Numbered from the stretch's first letter, positions 42,698 to 52,861 are shown. The stretch: 64,000 bases of DNA from CAIYRG01 sp964494505 (GCA_964494505.1 CAZBRO010000015.1:1-64000); one strand, 5' to 3'. Notes: generated by a model from the letters alone, not told the origin. Made by a program: numbers and translations.

Positions 42698-44533
42698 ATG
42701 CAGCAAATGGCTCACGGAGATGAGCGGCACAATGGAACCAATGGATCCTCGCTCAGCGTCGCAACCGCGGATTACCGGCACGCCTGCAAATATTTCCTTC
42801 GCGAATGGCGCAGCCTGGCATTTCTCGTCGCGCTCTGCGGTCTTGCGAGTGGTCTGTACGTTCTCCAGCCATGGCCCCTCAAGCTCCTGATCGATACCAT
42901 ATTCGGCTCGGGAAGGGCACCGCTTTGGCTCAACCATCTGGGACTCGAGACATCCAACCCAAAAACACATGCCGCTGTTCTGATACTTGCCGCGAGCATC
43001 GGAACATTTCTTATCTATGGTTCCATCAGTCTCGTAGAAGTGGGATTGTCTTATGGCTGGATGAAGTCAGGCCAGCGCATGGTGTACGATCTTGCTGCGG
43101 ACATCTACAGCAGGCTGCAGCAGCGCTCGCTCGCCCATCATGACGAACAGGCGATCGGCGACTCTCTCAATAGGCTGTTTGGCGACAGTTGGTCGCTTTA
43201 TACGATCTCCTACACGCTGCTGACGGTGCCCCTTCAGCATATCGCGACGATTGCCGCGATCGGCTACGTCGCATGGCGGATCGATCCCACGCTGACGTTG
43301 ATAGCCGTTGGCGCCGTTCCTGTCGCAACGGCGATTTCTTATGCCTTGGTGCAGCGCCTCCGCCGCCTTGCCCGCAACGAAGCCGTGGTGACTTCGGAGA
43401 TGATGGCTCTTGTGCAGCAAAGCCTGTCCGCAATTCCCCTGATCCAGGTCTTCGGAGCCGCGCAGCGTACCCAAACGGTATATCGGGACCTCGCAGAGCG
43501 CGGCGTGGGCATCGCGGCACGGACGGCCCTTGTGAATCAGACGGTGCTAACGGTGAACAATTTGACGGTGGCTGCGGCAACCTCGGCCGTGTTGCTGGTG
43601 GGGGGCGTTCGCGTCCTCTCGGGAGAGATCACGCTCGGGGCCCTCGTTGTTTTCCTCGCCTATCTCAAGACCGTCAACAATTCCGTCGAGGCCTGTCTTA
43701 CGGCTCTGGTGAAGATCATCGCCGCGAACGTGGGGCTGAGGCGCGCATGCGAGATTCTGAACGAGGGCCTCGGTATCATCGAATCGCCTGACGCGATTCC
43801 CTATGGCAGATCACAATCGCAACCCGTTGGACGGATCACCTTCCAATCCGTGAGCTTCGGCTATCCCGGGCGAAAACCCGTTCTCGACAAGATCGACCTT
43901 GACATTGAGCCCGGTCAAACCATCGCGCTGGTCGGGCCAAGCGGAGCCGGGAAGAGCACGCTCGTGTCGCTGCTTCCCCGGTTTTTTGATCCCACCGACG
44001 GAAGAATTCTGATCGACGGTCAGGACATCAAGTCCCTGACATTGTCGAGCTTGCGGTCTCATATTTCGGTGGTCTTGCAAGACCCGTTCCTGATGCCCGC
44101 CAATGTGCTCAAGAACATCGCTTACGACCCGAAGGCCTATAGTCGCGACGAGGTGATTGCCGCTGCGGTCGCCAGCGGCGCGCATGAATTCATTCGCACG
44201 CTCCCTCATGGTTATGACACCGTGCTGGGCGAGCAGGGCGCGACCTTATCCGGCGGCCAGAAACAGTTGATTGCGATTTCGCGGGCGCTTCTCAAGAACG
44301 CACCCGTTCTCATCCTGGACGAGCCGACATCGGCGCTCGATGTGGAAACCGAAGCCGAAGTGATGAGGAGTTTGCGCAAGTTGATGGCGCATCGCACCAC
44401 CATCATCGTGGCTCACCGCCTCAGCACGATCAGGTGCGCCGATCGCATTCTCCTCGTCCGGGATGGAAGCGTCCGTGAGCTGCGATCCTTCGCGGAAATC
44501 GAAAAGAATATCAGTAGGAGCGTGAACGGATGA
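42698..44533 (+). CDS. ABC exporter half-transporter (TMD-NBD), first of pair
   Basis: 611 residues. Six-helix exporter domain (about 40-340), then ATPase with Walker A GPSGAGKST, signature LSGGQKQLIA, Walker B VLILDEPTSALD and H-loop IIVAHRLST. Both ATP-site residues look canonical. It is the probable polysaccharide or oligosaccharide-lipid exporter with the next gene, which it overlaps by ATGA (44530-44533). Confidence 0.92.
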   Translation: MQQMAHGDERHNGTNGSSLSVATADYRHACKYFLREWRSLAFLVALCGLASGLYVLQPWPLKLLIDTIFGSGRAPLWLNHLGLETSNPKTHAAVLILAASIGTFLIYGSISLVEVGLSYGWMKSGQRMVYDLAADIYSRLQQRSLAHHDEQAIGDSLNRLFGDSWSLYTISYTLLTVPLQHIATIAAIGYVAWRIDPTLTLIAVGAVPVATAISYALVQRLRRLARNEAVVTSEMMALVQQSLSAIPLIQVFGAAQRTQTVYRDLAERGVGIAARTALVNQTVLTVNNLTVAAATSAVLLVGGVRVLSGEITLGALVVFLAYLKTVNNSVEACLTALVKIIAANVGLRRACEILNEGLGIIESPDAIPYGRSQSQPVGRITFQSVSFGYPGRKPVLDKIDLDIEPGQTIALVGPSGAGKSTLVSLLPRFFDPTDGRILIDGQDIKSLTLSSLRSHISVVLQDPFLMPANVLKNIAYDPKAYSRDEVIAAAVASGAHEFIRTLPHGYDTVLGEQGATLSGGQKQLIAISRALLKNAPVLILDEPTSALDVETEAEVMRSLRKLMAHRTTIIVAHRLSTIRCADRILLVRDGSVRELRSFAEIEKNISRSVNG

Positions 44534-46317
44534 GCATCCGGTGGGCGGAGATCCGGCAATTGCGCGTTTTGCATTGCGCGAGCCTGTTTGGGGTCGCGGC
44601 CCTGTCGCTCCTCTCCGTTGGTTTCAACCTGTTGCTACCTTGGCCCATCAAGTTGATCGTGGACTCCGTGCTGGGCGGCAAGCTACTTCCATACTATGCA
44701 TTTCCGGCTTTTCTCCAAACACAGGACAAGTTTCACCAATTGGTGTTTCTGGCTTGCGCCTCCGCCGGGCTCGTCTTGTCGGCGCGAGTGACGGAAATGG
44801 GAAGGATATATATTGCCGCCAAAATCGGCCGCCAGATGCAGTACGAACTTGGCGACACGCTGTTTCTCCATCTCCAGCGACTGTCGCCGGTTTTCCATGC
44901 GCGCTCCCAAACAGGAGATTTGGTGCGCCGCGTCGTGATGGATAGCAAATGCGCCGAGGAATTTTTCATCGGCATTATCATCCCGGCAGCCACATCGATT
45001 CTCATGCTGATCGCTATGTTCACAATCCTGGTGAACATGAGCTTGCCGATTGCATTGCTCGCTCTCTTAATGGCCACCCCAATCGCCATATTGGTTCACA
45101 ATCTGATTCCAACGATCACCGAGCAATCGTTAGCGCAGCAGAATATCGAGGCCCAGATAATGGCGCTCGCCGAGACCAATCTGTCGGCGCTTCCTATCGT
45201 GCACGCATTCGACAGAACGGAGCTCGAAGGAAAACGCTTTCGCAATCTGACCGGTCAATCCGTCGAGGCGCTGGCGCGCGCGACCGCGAGCGAACAGCTT
45301 TTCGGCGTTCTTGCCGGCGGCACAATCGCGTTGGGCACCGCGATCGTTTTGGGCGTCGGCGGGTTCGAGACGCTGAACGGGACATTGCAGGTCGGTAGCC
45401 TGCTCGTCATCCTCACCTATCTCGCTCTGCTTTACGCGCCGGTCGACGCGCTTGCACGATTGTCGTCCGCTTTCGCGCATTCCGCGGCAAAGAGCCATCG
45501 CGCACTTGCGATATTGCGCGAGCGGAATTTTGTCGCAGACGCCTCCCAAAGGATCACCTTTCCCTCGGTGCCGAACCGGGCAGCCGGGTCACTTCATTTT
45601 GAAAACGTGTCCTTCGCCTATGAAGCGGGCGGCAGCGGCTTGCACGGCGTCAACATGACAATCTCCCCCGGGGAGACGATTGCGATCGTTGGACCGACGG
45701 GGGCCGGGAAATCGACGCTGGCCTCTTTGGCCTTGCGGCTTTTCGATCCCGACACAGGACGTATCACGCTCGACGGAATCGATCTGCGCGAATGGCCGCT
45801 CCAGGCGCTTCGGCGCCAGTTTGGCCTCGTGTTACAGGATCCATTTATACTTTCTCTCTCGGCCGCGGATAACATCGCCTTAGGCAAGCCCGATGCCGAT
45901 TTGAAGCAGATCGTCTCGGCAGCCGAGGCGGCGATGGCAGATGGGTTCATCCGCAGATTTCCCGAGGGCTATGCTACGCGGTTGGCCGAAGGGGGTATCG
46001 CCCTTTCGGGAGGAGAAAGGCAAAGGATTGCGAACGCGCGCGCGCTGTTGCGGGATGCACCGGTTCTCATTCTGGACGAGCCGACCGCCGCATTGGATAT
46101 CGAAACTGAGCGCAGTCTGCTCGCCGCCCTTCATTGCGACGCCCGCAATCGCACCACGATCATCATCGCGCACCGGCTGTCGACGGTACGTGGGGCCGAC
46201 AGAATTCTCGTGCTGGATCGTGGGCAGATTGTCGAAAGCGGAACGCATACGGAGCTTCTGGCTCGCCGCGGCCGCTATTCGAAGCTGCACTTGCAAAGCT
46301 TAAGCGGAGAGTTGTGA
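44530..46317 (+). CDS. ABC exporter half-transporter (TMD-NBD), second of pair
   Basis: 595 residues with the same layout: six helices, Walker A GPTGAGKST, LSGGERQRIANARALLRDAPVLILDEPTAALD, and IIAHRLSTVRGADRILVL. Overlap with the previous gene suggests an obligate heterodimer. Both NBDs keep the catalytic Glu, so both sites should hydrolyse ATP. Confidence 0.92.
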   Translation: MSIRWAEIRQLRVLHCASLFGVAALSLLSVGFNLLLPWPIKLIVDSVLGGKLLPYYAFPAFLQTQDKFHQLVFLACASAGLVLSARVTEMGRIYIAAKIGRQMQYELGDTLFLHLQRLSPVFHARSQTGDLVRRVVMDSKCAEEFFIGIIIPAATSILMLIAMFTILVNMSLPIALLALLMATPIAILVHNLIPTITEQSLAQQNIEAQIMALAETNLSALPIVHAFDRTELEGKRFRNLTGQSVEALARATASEQLFGVLAGGTIALGTAIVLGVGGFETLNGTLQVGSLLVILTYLALLYAPVDALARLSSAFAHSAAKSHRALAILRERNFVADASQRITFPSVPNRAAGSLHFENVSFAYEAGGSGLHGVNMTISPGETIAIVGPTGAGKSTLASLALRLFDPDTGRITLDGIDLREWPLQALRRQFGLVLQDPFILSLSAADNIALGKPDADLKQIVSAAEAAMADGFIRRFPEGYATRLAEGGIALSGGERQRIANARALLRDAPVLILDEPTAALDIETERSLLAALHCDARNRTTIIIAHRLSTVRGADRILVLDRGQIVESGTHTELLARRGRYSKLHLQSLSGEL

Positions 46318-46446
46318 CGAAGATACAAAACCGTGAAAGCTATGGCTTAGCCGAGTGCCATCAACTCTTTTCGATACGTCTGAATCCGTATTGTTCAGCA
46401 AGCACCCGCCCGTATATTGGGCGAGCTTGTAGCCAGACCTCGTCGA

Positions 46447-47991
46447 GTGGGGATTGCGTTGACGCAAAGCTGCCGCCTTAGCGCGCTTAAGCTGACGATT
46501 GCAGCCGCTTCACTTGTCTCCATCACTGCGCGCGCTGAAGCGGATACCAGCGCCACCGATTCCGACGCCTCCTCATTACAGAAGGGAGCGCGCGCATCTG
46601 CCGCCCAGATTCCTTCTTATCACATTGAGCGCGTCGGCAATGAAGGCATCAAGCTTGTCTCTAACAACGCCGAAAACAATTATGCGATTACGTTATCGGG
46701 ATCGAACGCGGACGGCGAGCCCGGTCACGGCTCGCTCTTGGCCGGGGAAGAGTGGCAACGATCGCTCGGCGTGGAAGTCGAGGGAAAACTTGGCAGCGTC
46801 TTGACGACCGAACTGCAGTCGCATTTCACCCAGGCGGAGCGCACCCCCGATGCGGAGCTTTTCGGGCTCCAGATGTTGGACAGCAATGGGAGCGATCGCC
46901 GGGCTTTGGGGGAATTCACTTTCAAGACGCAATTCCTGGGCAATCGAATCACCGTGAACTCATCGCGTCTGGAATCCAATCTTGAACCCCTCGGGAGTGT
47001 CGCGCGCAGCAAAGGCGCTTCGGAGAAGGATGGCTTCAGCGCTTGGATTTGGCGTTCAGATCACAGCGGCCTCTCGGTCGATGGAACATTGACGCGAGTC
47101 GATGCCGATTATCAAGATCTCACGGGCATGCACACGGCCGAGATGTTGCAGCTTTCGAACAAGCAAATTCGTCAGGTCCAATCCAAATTGGATATCGACC
47201 GCGTGAGCGTCTTCCTGAAACAACGGGGCACGTCCACGCTTGCCCCTGATCGTCAGGGAGATCGTCCCGACCAATCGGAGACTGAAACGGGCGTAAGCTT
47301 TGGCCTGTCCGATTTGCGCCAGTTGGGCAGCGGGAGCCTCGTGGCCGCGGTTCTGCCTCTCGTGCCGGATTCGGTTTGGATCAGCACAGATACAGGTACG
47401 GTGGAAACCAATGGCGCGCTTCCTACCGCCCGCGGCCAATTGGAAAAGATGGCTGTGGGAACCACCCGAAGCCTTGATATAGGGACAGTCAGCATCAGCT
47501 ATTGGGAATCTGCGGTGCAAAACCCGGCGCTGCAGGGAACCGACAATGCGCTGTGGCGCGGACACGGCACTGATATAGCCGGGAATCTGTACTCGGGCCG
47601 CTGGTCCATTTCGGGCAATTTGTCTTTGTACGGAGCCAGCAATACGGCGCTGTCCGGCAACAGCACGGAAAATAGCCTCAACGCCTCCGTCTTCGTGAAC
47701 TGGAAACCGCAACGTTGGCCCAGTCTATCGGCTGGGATGACAAACTACACCGACGAGACGGCGTTCTTCGATTACAATGGGGCCGAGCAGAGTGGGCTTA
47801 TCCATTACCAGTTCGCGGTGGATTTTTCCCCTCTCGTCGCCGCAGCATTTTCCGACAAGAACTCGCAGCTGACATTCCTGACCTCGTTCCAGGGCGAAGG
47901 AAGCCGTTCTCGGTGGGGTGCGGCCGATTATGCCAACGGAACGGGAAACGTTTTCGTCGGTCTGAAATTCGCGCGCCCGTTTCTTCCCTGA
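46447..47991 (+). CDS. Predicted outer-membrane beta-barrel protein of the polysaccharide locus
   Basis: 514 residues from GTG 46447; a TTG at 46417 is also in frame and neither has a good ribosome site. A signal-like stretch (LTIAAASLVSITARA) is followed by long runs of alternating polar and hydrophobic residues with many Gly/Asn/Ser/Trp turns, ending in a Phe-rich tail. This suggests a barrel of 12 or more strands. It has no recognisable Wza/OPX or AlgE motif. Position between the ABC exporter and a GT-B gene suggests it may export the polymer across the outer membrane. Confidence 0.65.
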   Translation: MGIALTQSCRLSALKLTIAAASLVSITARAEADTSATDSDASSLQKGARASAAQIPSYHIERVGNEGIKLVSNNAENNYAITLSGSNADGEPGHGSLLAGEEWQRSLGVEVEGKLGSVLTTELQSHFTQAERTPDAELFGLQMLDSNGSDRRALGEFTFKTQFLGNRITVNSSRLESNLEPLGSVARSKGASEKDGFSAWIWRSDHSGLSVDGTLTRVDADYQDLTGMHTAEMLQLSNKQIRQVQSKLDIDRVSVFLKQRGTSTLAPDRQGDRPDQSETETGVSFGLSDLRQLGSGSLVAAVLPLVPDSVWISTDTGTVETNGALPTARGQLEKMAVGTTRSLDIGTVSISYWESAVQNPALQGTDNALWRGHGTDIAGNLYSGRWSISGNLSLYGASNTALSGNSTENSLNASVFVNWKPQRWPSLSAGMTNYTDETAFFDYNGAEQSGLIHYQFAVDFSPLVAAAFSDKNSQLTFLTSFQGEGSRSRWGAADYANGTGNVFVGLKFARPFLP

Positions 47992-48022
47992 TAGCGTACA
48001 GGGCGATTCAAGGGCCGAGTTC

Positions 48023-49231
48023 GTGCGCGATTCCGCCTTACGCATTATCATAACCGGATATGTCGGAGCGTTTCCGGTCGGCGGCGTCGCCTGGGATTAT
48101 CTTCAATATGCGATCGGCCTGAAGCGATTGGGGCATGATGTGCTCTATCACGAGGATTCGCGGCTGTGGCCATACCACCCGCTGGAGAACCAGCGCGTCG
48201 GAACAGCAGACTATTCTGTCGCTTACATCGATCAATTCTTTCAGGCATTCGCACCGGAACTCGCCGGCAGATGGCACTATCGTCATCGCGGCGCCACTTC
48301 GTTCGGAATCTCCGAAGCCGAGTTTCGGCGATTTGCCCAATCCGCCGACCTATTCCTGAATGTGAGCGGTTCGAGCCGCATTCCAACGGATTTACGGCCT
48401 GGTTGCATAAAGGCGTATTTGGATACTGACCCTGGATACAACCAGATTTTGATTGCGGAGCCGCCGTCCTGGTACGAAGACGCCGCGCGTGAGGCGGAAC
48501 TATTCGGGGCGTATGATCGTCATCTGACCTATGCCGAAAATGTCGGGAAGAAGGACTGTCTAGTCCCCCAGCTTGGCGTGGACTGGATTACAACGCGGAT
48601 ACCGATTGTTCGCTCGTTTTGGAGCGGCTGTCCGCGCCCGCCCGCGGATGCGGCATGGTCGACCATCATGACCTGGAATGCTTTCCGTGGCCCGCTCATT
48701 TATCAGGGCCGCGAATACGGCAGCAAGAATATCGAGTTCGCCAGGATCGCAAGCTTGCCCCAAAAGACATCCGTTACTCTTGAACTTGCTGTAGGCGGAG
48801 GCGCGCCGGAACACGAGCTCATTAGGCATGGGTGGCGCGTCGTCAACGGTCCCGCCGTGACCGCAACACCGGGCACGTATCGGGATTTTATCGCGCGATC
48901 GCGCGGAGAGATTTCGACGGCGAAAAATATCTACGTTGCGATGAGAACGGGTTGGTTCAGTTGCCGTAGCGCGTGCTACCTCGCCGCTGGCCGGCCTGCG
49001 ATCGTGCAAGACACCGGATTTTCAAAATATATCCCGACCGGTGAAGGCCTCATTGCCTTCGACACTGTGGAGCAAGCGCATTCCGCGATCGACGTGGTGG
49101 AGAACGACTATCCCAAACATGCGGCTGCCGCGAAAGACATCGCCGCAGCATACTTTGATTCCGAGATCGTTCTCTCCCACATGCTCAGCGAAATCTTCAA
49201 AGGCGGCCGATCGATGGGCGGCATGAATTAA
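48023..49231 (+). CDS. GT-B fold glycosyltransferase
   Basis: 402 residues from GTG 48023, 31 bp after the barrel gene. The start ITGYVGAFPVGGVAWDYLQYAIGLKRLGHDVLYHED has the Gly-rich nucleotide-sugar loop of GT-B enzymes; the C-half has ARSRGEISTAKNIYVAMRTGWFSCRSACYLAAGRPAIVQDTGFSKYIP, like the donor-binding region. Family assignment beyond GT-B is not secure. It is the last gene of the polysaccharide locus. Confidence 0.75.
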   Translation: MRDSALRIIITGYVGAFPVGGVAWDYLQYAIGLKRLGHDVLYHEDSRLWPYHPLENQRVGTADYSVAYIDQFFQAFAPELAGRWHYRHRGATSFGISEAEFRRFAQSADLFLNVSGSSRIPTDLRPGCIKAYLDTDPGYNQILIAEPPSWYEDAAREAELFGAYDRHLTYAENVGKKDCLVPQLGVDWITTRIPIVRSFWSGCPRPPADAAWSTIMTWNAFRGPLIYQGREYGSKNIEFARIASLPQKTSVTLELAVGGGAPEHELIRHGWRVVNGPAVTATPGTYRDFIARSRGEISTAKNIYVAMRTGWFSCRSACYLAAGRPAIVQDTGFSKYIPTGEGLIAFDTVEQAHSAIDVVENDYPKHAAAAKDIAAAYFDSEIVLSHMLSEIFKGGRSMGGMN

Positions 49232-49491
49232 TAACGCCCTGAAGAGATGCGGTTCGTCGCGCCGCGCAGACAGTTCCGGCCATCGTGGCCCCTGTTTCCT
49301 GCGGGAGGTTTCTTTCGAACCTGTAATGTTCTCCCCTGAGGGGCCTCCCTCGCACGCCGCGATTGCACGGATTGTGTTCGCGCGGCAAAATCAGTAATGA
49401 CGCGTAAAATCTAGGCGCGAGACCTAGGGACTCGCCAACAACGGCGGGGATGGACTTGGTTTGGCGACGCGAGCGGTCCAGGGAGGATGAC

Positions 49492-50274
49492 ATGAGAGCC
49501 ACTGCGCGGCTTACGAAACGACGCCTCGTTCCGGCGATTGCCGCCGGTCTCACCTGCGCGGCGCTCGCGGCTGTGGCCGCAACCGCCCCGAGCGGCGACA
49601 TTGCGGGCATATGGTGGGCGAATTCGTACAGCCCTTCCATCAAGGCATACCTCGTCGGCGGTGGTGACGTTCCGTTGAACGACGCCGGCAAGATGAAGTA
49701 CGCCGAGAACCAAGCCGGGCTGAAGGACGGTTCCATGGTCGATCGGGCGCGGCGCTATTGTACGCCGGATGGCATCCCCCGTTCCCTCTCGACGCCGTAC
49801 CCGTTCCAGATCATCGACGCGCCACCGGGCCAGATGAGCTGGGTCTATGAGCAGAACCGTATGATCCGCGGCATTTCCATGGTGAAGCCGATCGACAGTC
49901 TGGAGAAGCTGTCGGTCCTGCCCTTCTGGAACGGCCACTCCGCCGGGCGCTGGGAGGGCGATACGCTCGTCGTACAGTCGGCGGGCTTCAATGAGAGCAC
50001 GTTCGTCGATGCAACCGGCTTGCCGCACAGCGATCAATTGCAGACCACGGAACGGGTGCGCAAGATCAATGGCGGCAAGCAGCTCGAGGATGTCATTACC
50101 GTCCACGATCCCTTTTATTATTCGCGCGATTGGCAAGCCCGCTATGTCTATGACAATCATGATGGGATGCGGATGATGGAATACATCTGCGGCGAGCCCC
50201 ACCGCGATATTTCCGGGATCAAAGGGGTGAATGAGGCCCGTGCCGCAAACGCGTCCCGCGCCCAGGGACGTTAA
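49492..50274 (+). CDS. Secreted protein of unknown family, copy A
   Basis: 260 residues from ATG 49492 (GGGAGG ribosome site). A signal peptide (RRLVPAIAAGLTCAALAAVAA) precedes a body with the family hallmark GRWEGDTLVVQSAGFNESTFVD, then a polar segment and ERVRK. Three paralogs (50292, 51195, 60101) share the EGDxLV-DT-G-xx-TFVD block. This copy is the most diverged. No known catalytic motif is seen. It starts a run of three tandem paralogs with gaps of 17 and 24 bp. Confidence 0.8.
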   Translation: MRATARLTKRRLVPAIAAGLTCAALAAVAATAPSGDIAGIWWANSYSPSIKAYLVGGGDVPLNDAGKMKYAENQAGLKDGSMVDRARRYCTPDGIPRSLSTPYPFQIIDAPPGQMSWVYEQNRMIRGISMVKPIDSLEKLSVLPFWNGHSAGRWEGDTLVVQSAGFNESTFVDATGLPHSDQLQTTERVRKINGGKQLEDVITVHDPFYYSRDWQARYVYDNHDGMRMMEYICGEPHRDISGIKGVNEARAANASRAQGR

Positions 50275-50291
50275 CAAACAAAGGCTGTGCT

Positions 50292-51170
50292 ATGGCAGGT
50301 TCCCGTTCTTCGATCGCGGCTCTCGCAGCAGGTGCGTTGGGCACGTGCGTTATTGCAGGCCTTGCATTGGCTGCCGACCTCCCGGCGCCGCATTTTCCAT
50401 CCGGCATTCCGGACTTCTCGTCCAACAACATGGGTTGGGCATCCGATGGGATCGAGTTCCTTCCGGTGCCGGGTGAAAAATATGTGCCGATCACCAGCGA
50501 TCCCCAGCACCCCTATTGCGGCAACCGGATCCTGGCAAAATGCAATTTCCAGAATCTGCCGCCCATCGGTGACACCGGCAATCCGATCCTGCAACCATGG
50601 GCCGCAGCCGCGATGAGAAAGACGAATGCCGAGATTCTGGGCGGCAAAACTGTCTTCGAGGCGATGGGCCGGTGCTGGCCGGGCGGCATTCCGGGGATGA
50701 TGCTGTTCACGGCGGAGCCGGCATATTTTCTGCAGACGCCCAAGGAGGTCACGATCCTGTATTCCCGCGGGCCAAACATTCGGCATGTCTACATGAATGC
50801 GGAACACAGCCGGAATCCGGCGCCCACTTGGCTCGGCGAATCTGTCGGCCATTACGAGGGCGATGAGCTCGTTATCGATACCATCGGGCTGAGCGACAAG
50901 ACCTTCGTGGATTTCTACCATACGCCGCACACCGGCAAGCTGCACGTGGTCGAACGCTACAAATTGCTCGACGGAGGCAAGCGCATGCAGGGTTTCGTGA
51001 CGATCGAGGATCCCGGCACGTTCACGACGAAATGGTCGGCGCTGCATTATTATATCCGGCACGACACTGCGATTGCGGATTCGGAGTCGATCTGCGCCGA
51101 GAATAACGACGCGAACTATTTCCACCAGGACGAGGCGCCAATTCCGCAGACAAAGACGCCCGACTTCTGA
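50292..51170 (+). CDS. Secreted protein of unknown family, copy B
   Basis: 292 residues. A signal peptide ends near LALAAD. The body has paired Cys in the HPYCGN and AKCNF region, AMGRCWPGGIPGM, GESVGHYEGDELVIDTIGLSDKTFVDFYHTPHT, HVVERYKLLD and a TIEDPGTFT segment, ending in PIPQTKTPDF. It is about 60% similar by eye to copy C. It is probably periplasmic; function unknown. Confidence 0.82.
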   Translation: MAGSRSSIAALAAGALGTCVIAGLALAADLPAPHFPSGIPDFSSNNMGWASDGIEFLPVPGEKYVPITSDPQHPYCGNRILAKCNFQNLPPIGDTGNPILQPWAAAAMRKTNAEILGGKTVFEAMGRCWPGGIPGMMLFTAEPAYFLQTPKEVTILYSRGPNIRHVYMNAEHSRNPAPTWLGESVGHYEGDELVIDTIGLSDKTFVDFYHTPHTGKLHVVERYKLLDGGKRMQGFVTIEDPGTFTTKWSALHYYIRHDTAIADSESICAENNDANYFHQDEAPIPQTKTPDF

Positions 51171-51194
51171 TCTCCCGTATCGAGAGGTGATGTC

Positions 51195-52075
51195 ATGCTC
51201 AAATCCGGTTAGTCGGACAGTTTGCTTCACGGAAGAAAGCCGTCCTCGGCATTGCCGGTCTTTGCTGCATTGCCGGAACGGCATTCGCTGCCGGAGCACA
51301 AGCTCCCGGTTTGCCTCCCGGGGTTCCGGACTTCTCTTCTGGCAATATGGGCTGGGCGGCGGCAAGTTTCGATTTGCTTCCGCCGGTTGACGGCGGGCCG
51401 GGCCCGGTAAAGAACGACCCGAGATTTCCGTTCTGCCGAAACGGCCAAGGCTGCACCGTGATGCCCCGCATGGCCGACCCGCACAGCCCGATATTGCTGC
51501 CTTGGGCGCAGGCTGTCGTGAACAGGTGGAACGACGACATTCAGAAGGGTAAGCAAGCCTTTGCCGCACAATCGCGCTGCTGGCCGGGCGGCGTTCCGAA
51601 CATGCTGACCTACACGGCAGAACCGACCTATTTCCTGCAAACGCCGAACGAGGTCACGATACTGTACGAGCGCGGGCCCAATATCCGCCACGTCTATATG
51701 AACGTGCCGCACAGTCAAAATCTCATGCCAAGCTGGCTGGGTGAATCCGTGGGCCATTACGAAGGCGACACGCTCGTCATCGACACCATCGGCCTGAACG
51801 ACAGGACCTTCGTCGACAATTACCGCACCCCGCACACGACTGAGCTTCACGTGGTCGAGCGCTACACCATCGCCAACGATCGCAAGTCGATGATGGCAAC
51901 CCTTACAGTGGAAGATCCCGGCACCTTTACGGGCAAATGGGGAGCGTCACAGCGATTCATTCTGCACAATCAGCCAATTTCGGAAGCCGAGAATGTTTGT
52001 GTGGAGAACAACGACGCGAATTACTTCCACGAAGACGAGACACCGATTCCACAGACGAAAACGCCCGATTTTTGA
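51195..52075 (+). pseudogene. Secreted protein of unknown family, copy C, with a frameshift in the signal peptide
   Basis: A GAGAGGTG site and ATG at 51195 open a frame that stops after five codons (MLKSG, TAG at 51210). A second frame, open from 51191, encodes a clear signal peptide (RKKAVLGIAGLCCIAGTAFA) and the whole mature family domain through to 52075, but has no ATG, GTG or TTG before TTG 51311, which would lose the signal. One base inserted or deleted between 51195 and 51233 would join them. The mature part (GESVGHYEGDTLVIDTIGLNDRTFVD) is intact, so the lesion is recent or an assembly error. Confidence 0.75.
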
Positions 52076-52106
52076 TAAGGGCGGCCCCGATAAGCACCGC
52101 TCAGGG

Positions 52107-52478
52107 TCATCTGCCTCCCCTCGAGCAGATCAAATCGGCGTTCGAAAGAGGGCCTCCCAACCGTCCGGTCGAAGGACCATTGAAATAGCATTGGTCATTG
52201 GTCTTCAGCGCCTCCTTTGTGCGGCAGCGCGCATAGTCTGATGATCCGGCAGGGTAACCCGCCTTTACGCATGCTTGGTCGCCTGGCGAACAATCGCCCA
52301 ACCCACGTCGCTGGCGCTCCGCATCAACGCTTGGGCTTTGAGCATATGGTTTGCACAGCGCGGCGATGGCCACCCCTCTGAGTTCCGTCGGAGCAAAGTC
52401 CGAATTCTCGCCGCCGGCCGTCGAACTGCAGCCAGCCAGCAACAGAAATGCGAGCAATATTCGCACAGCGCACTCCAA
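52107..52478 (-). CDS. Small lipoprotein of unknown function
   Basis: 123 residues. A signal peptide, MECAVRILLAFLLLAGC, ends in a clear lipobox (LLAGC), so the mature N-terminal Cys is probably acylated. Five further Cys in the mature part (LCKPY, GDCSPG, ACVKAG, ARCRTK, QCYF and LICSRG area) suggest disulfides. No family recognised. It is convergent with the copy C gene. Confidence 0.65.
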   Translation of the reverse strand: MECAVRILLAFLLLAGCSSTAGGENSDFAPTELRGVAIAALCKPYAQSPSVDAERQRRGLGDCSPGDQACVKAGYPAGSSDYARCRTKEALKTNDQCYFNGPSTGRLGGPLSNADLICSRGGR

Positions 52479-52861
52479 CGCTTTCCTGCAATTTAACAGA
52501 CGAACAGGATCAGGACCTTTGAAATCGGCCGTGCACTGGCCCGCCGAAGTATGCGGAAGTGAAGCGCGGCGACGCGCCGGAACGCTTTAAAACGGCAGAG
52601 CAAGTACTCGATCTGGAAGGGCTGTGTGCATCGCTTCTTTCCGATAAAGCTTGCGCTCACAATCCGTACGCTTCCGTACATGTCCGGCTTTTAATGCAAC
52701 GGACGTGCATATGCGGCTCGTAGGGTCCACACTCCCACGATTGAAGTTGTGCCGATGCGGACGCGTATGCGGCTCGCGGGGGAGAAATCGGCCTTAATGA
52801 AAACTGGGAGTGCAAAGACCAACTCAAAATCCAGAATTTCGCAAATGAGCGGGAGGGGAAA
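52479..52861. other. 383-bp upstream region of the TonB receptor
   Basis: No gene is convincing. An 11-bp direct repeat, tatgcggctcg, occurs at 52710-52720 and 52766-52776, each followed by G-rich sequence, and may be regulatory. The ribosome site for the receptor is GGGAGGGG near 52850. Confidence 0.45.
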
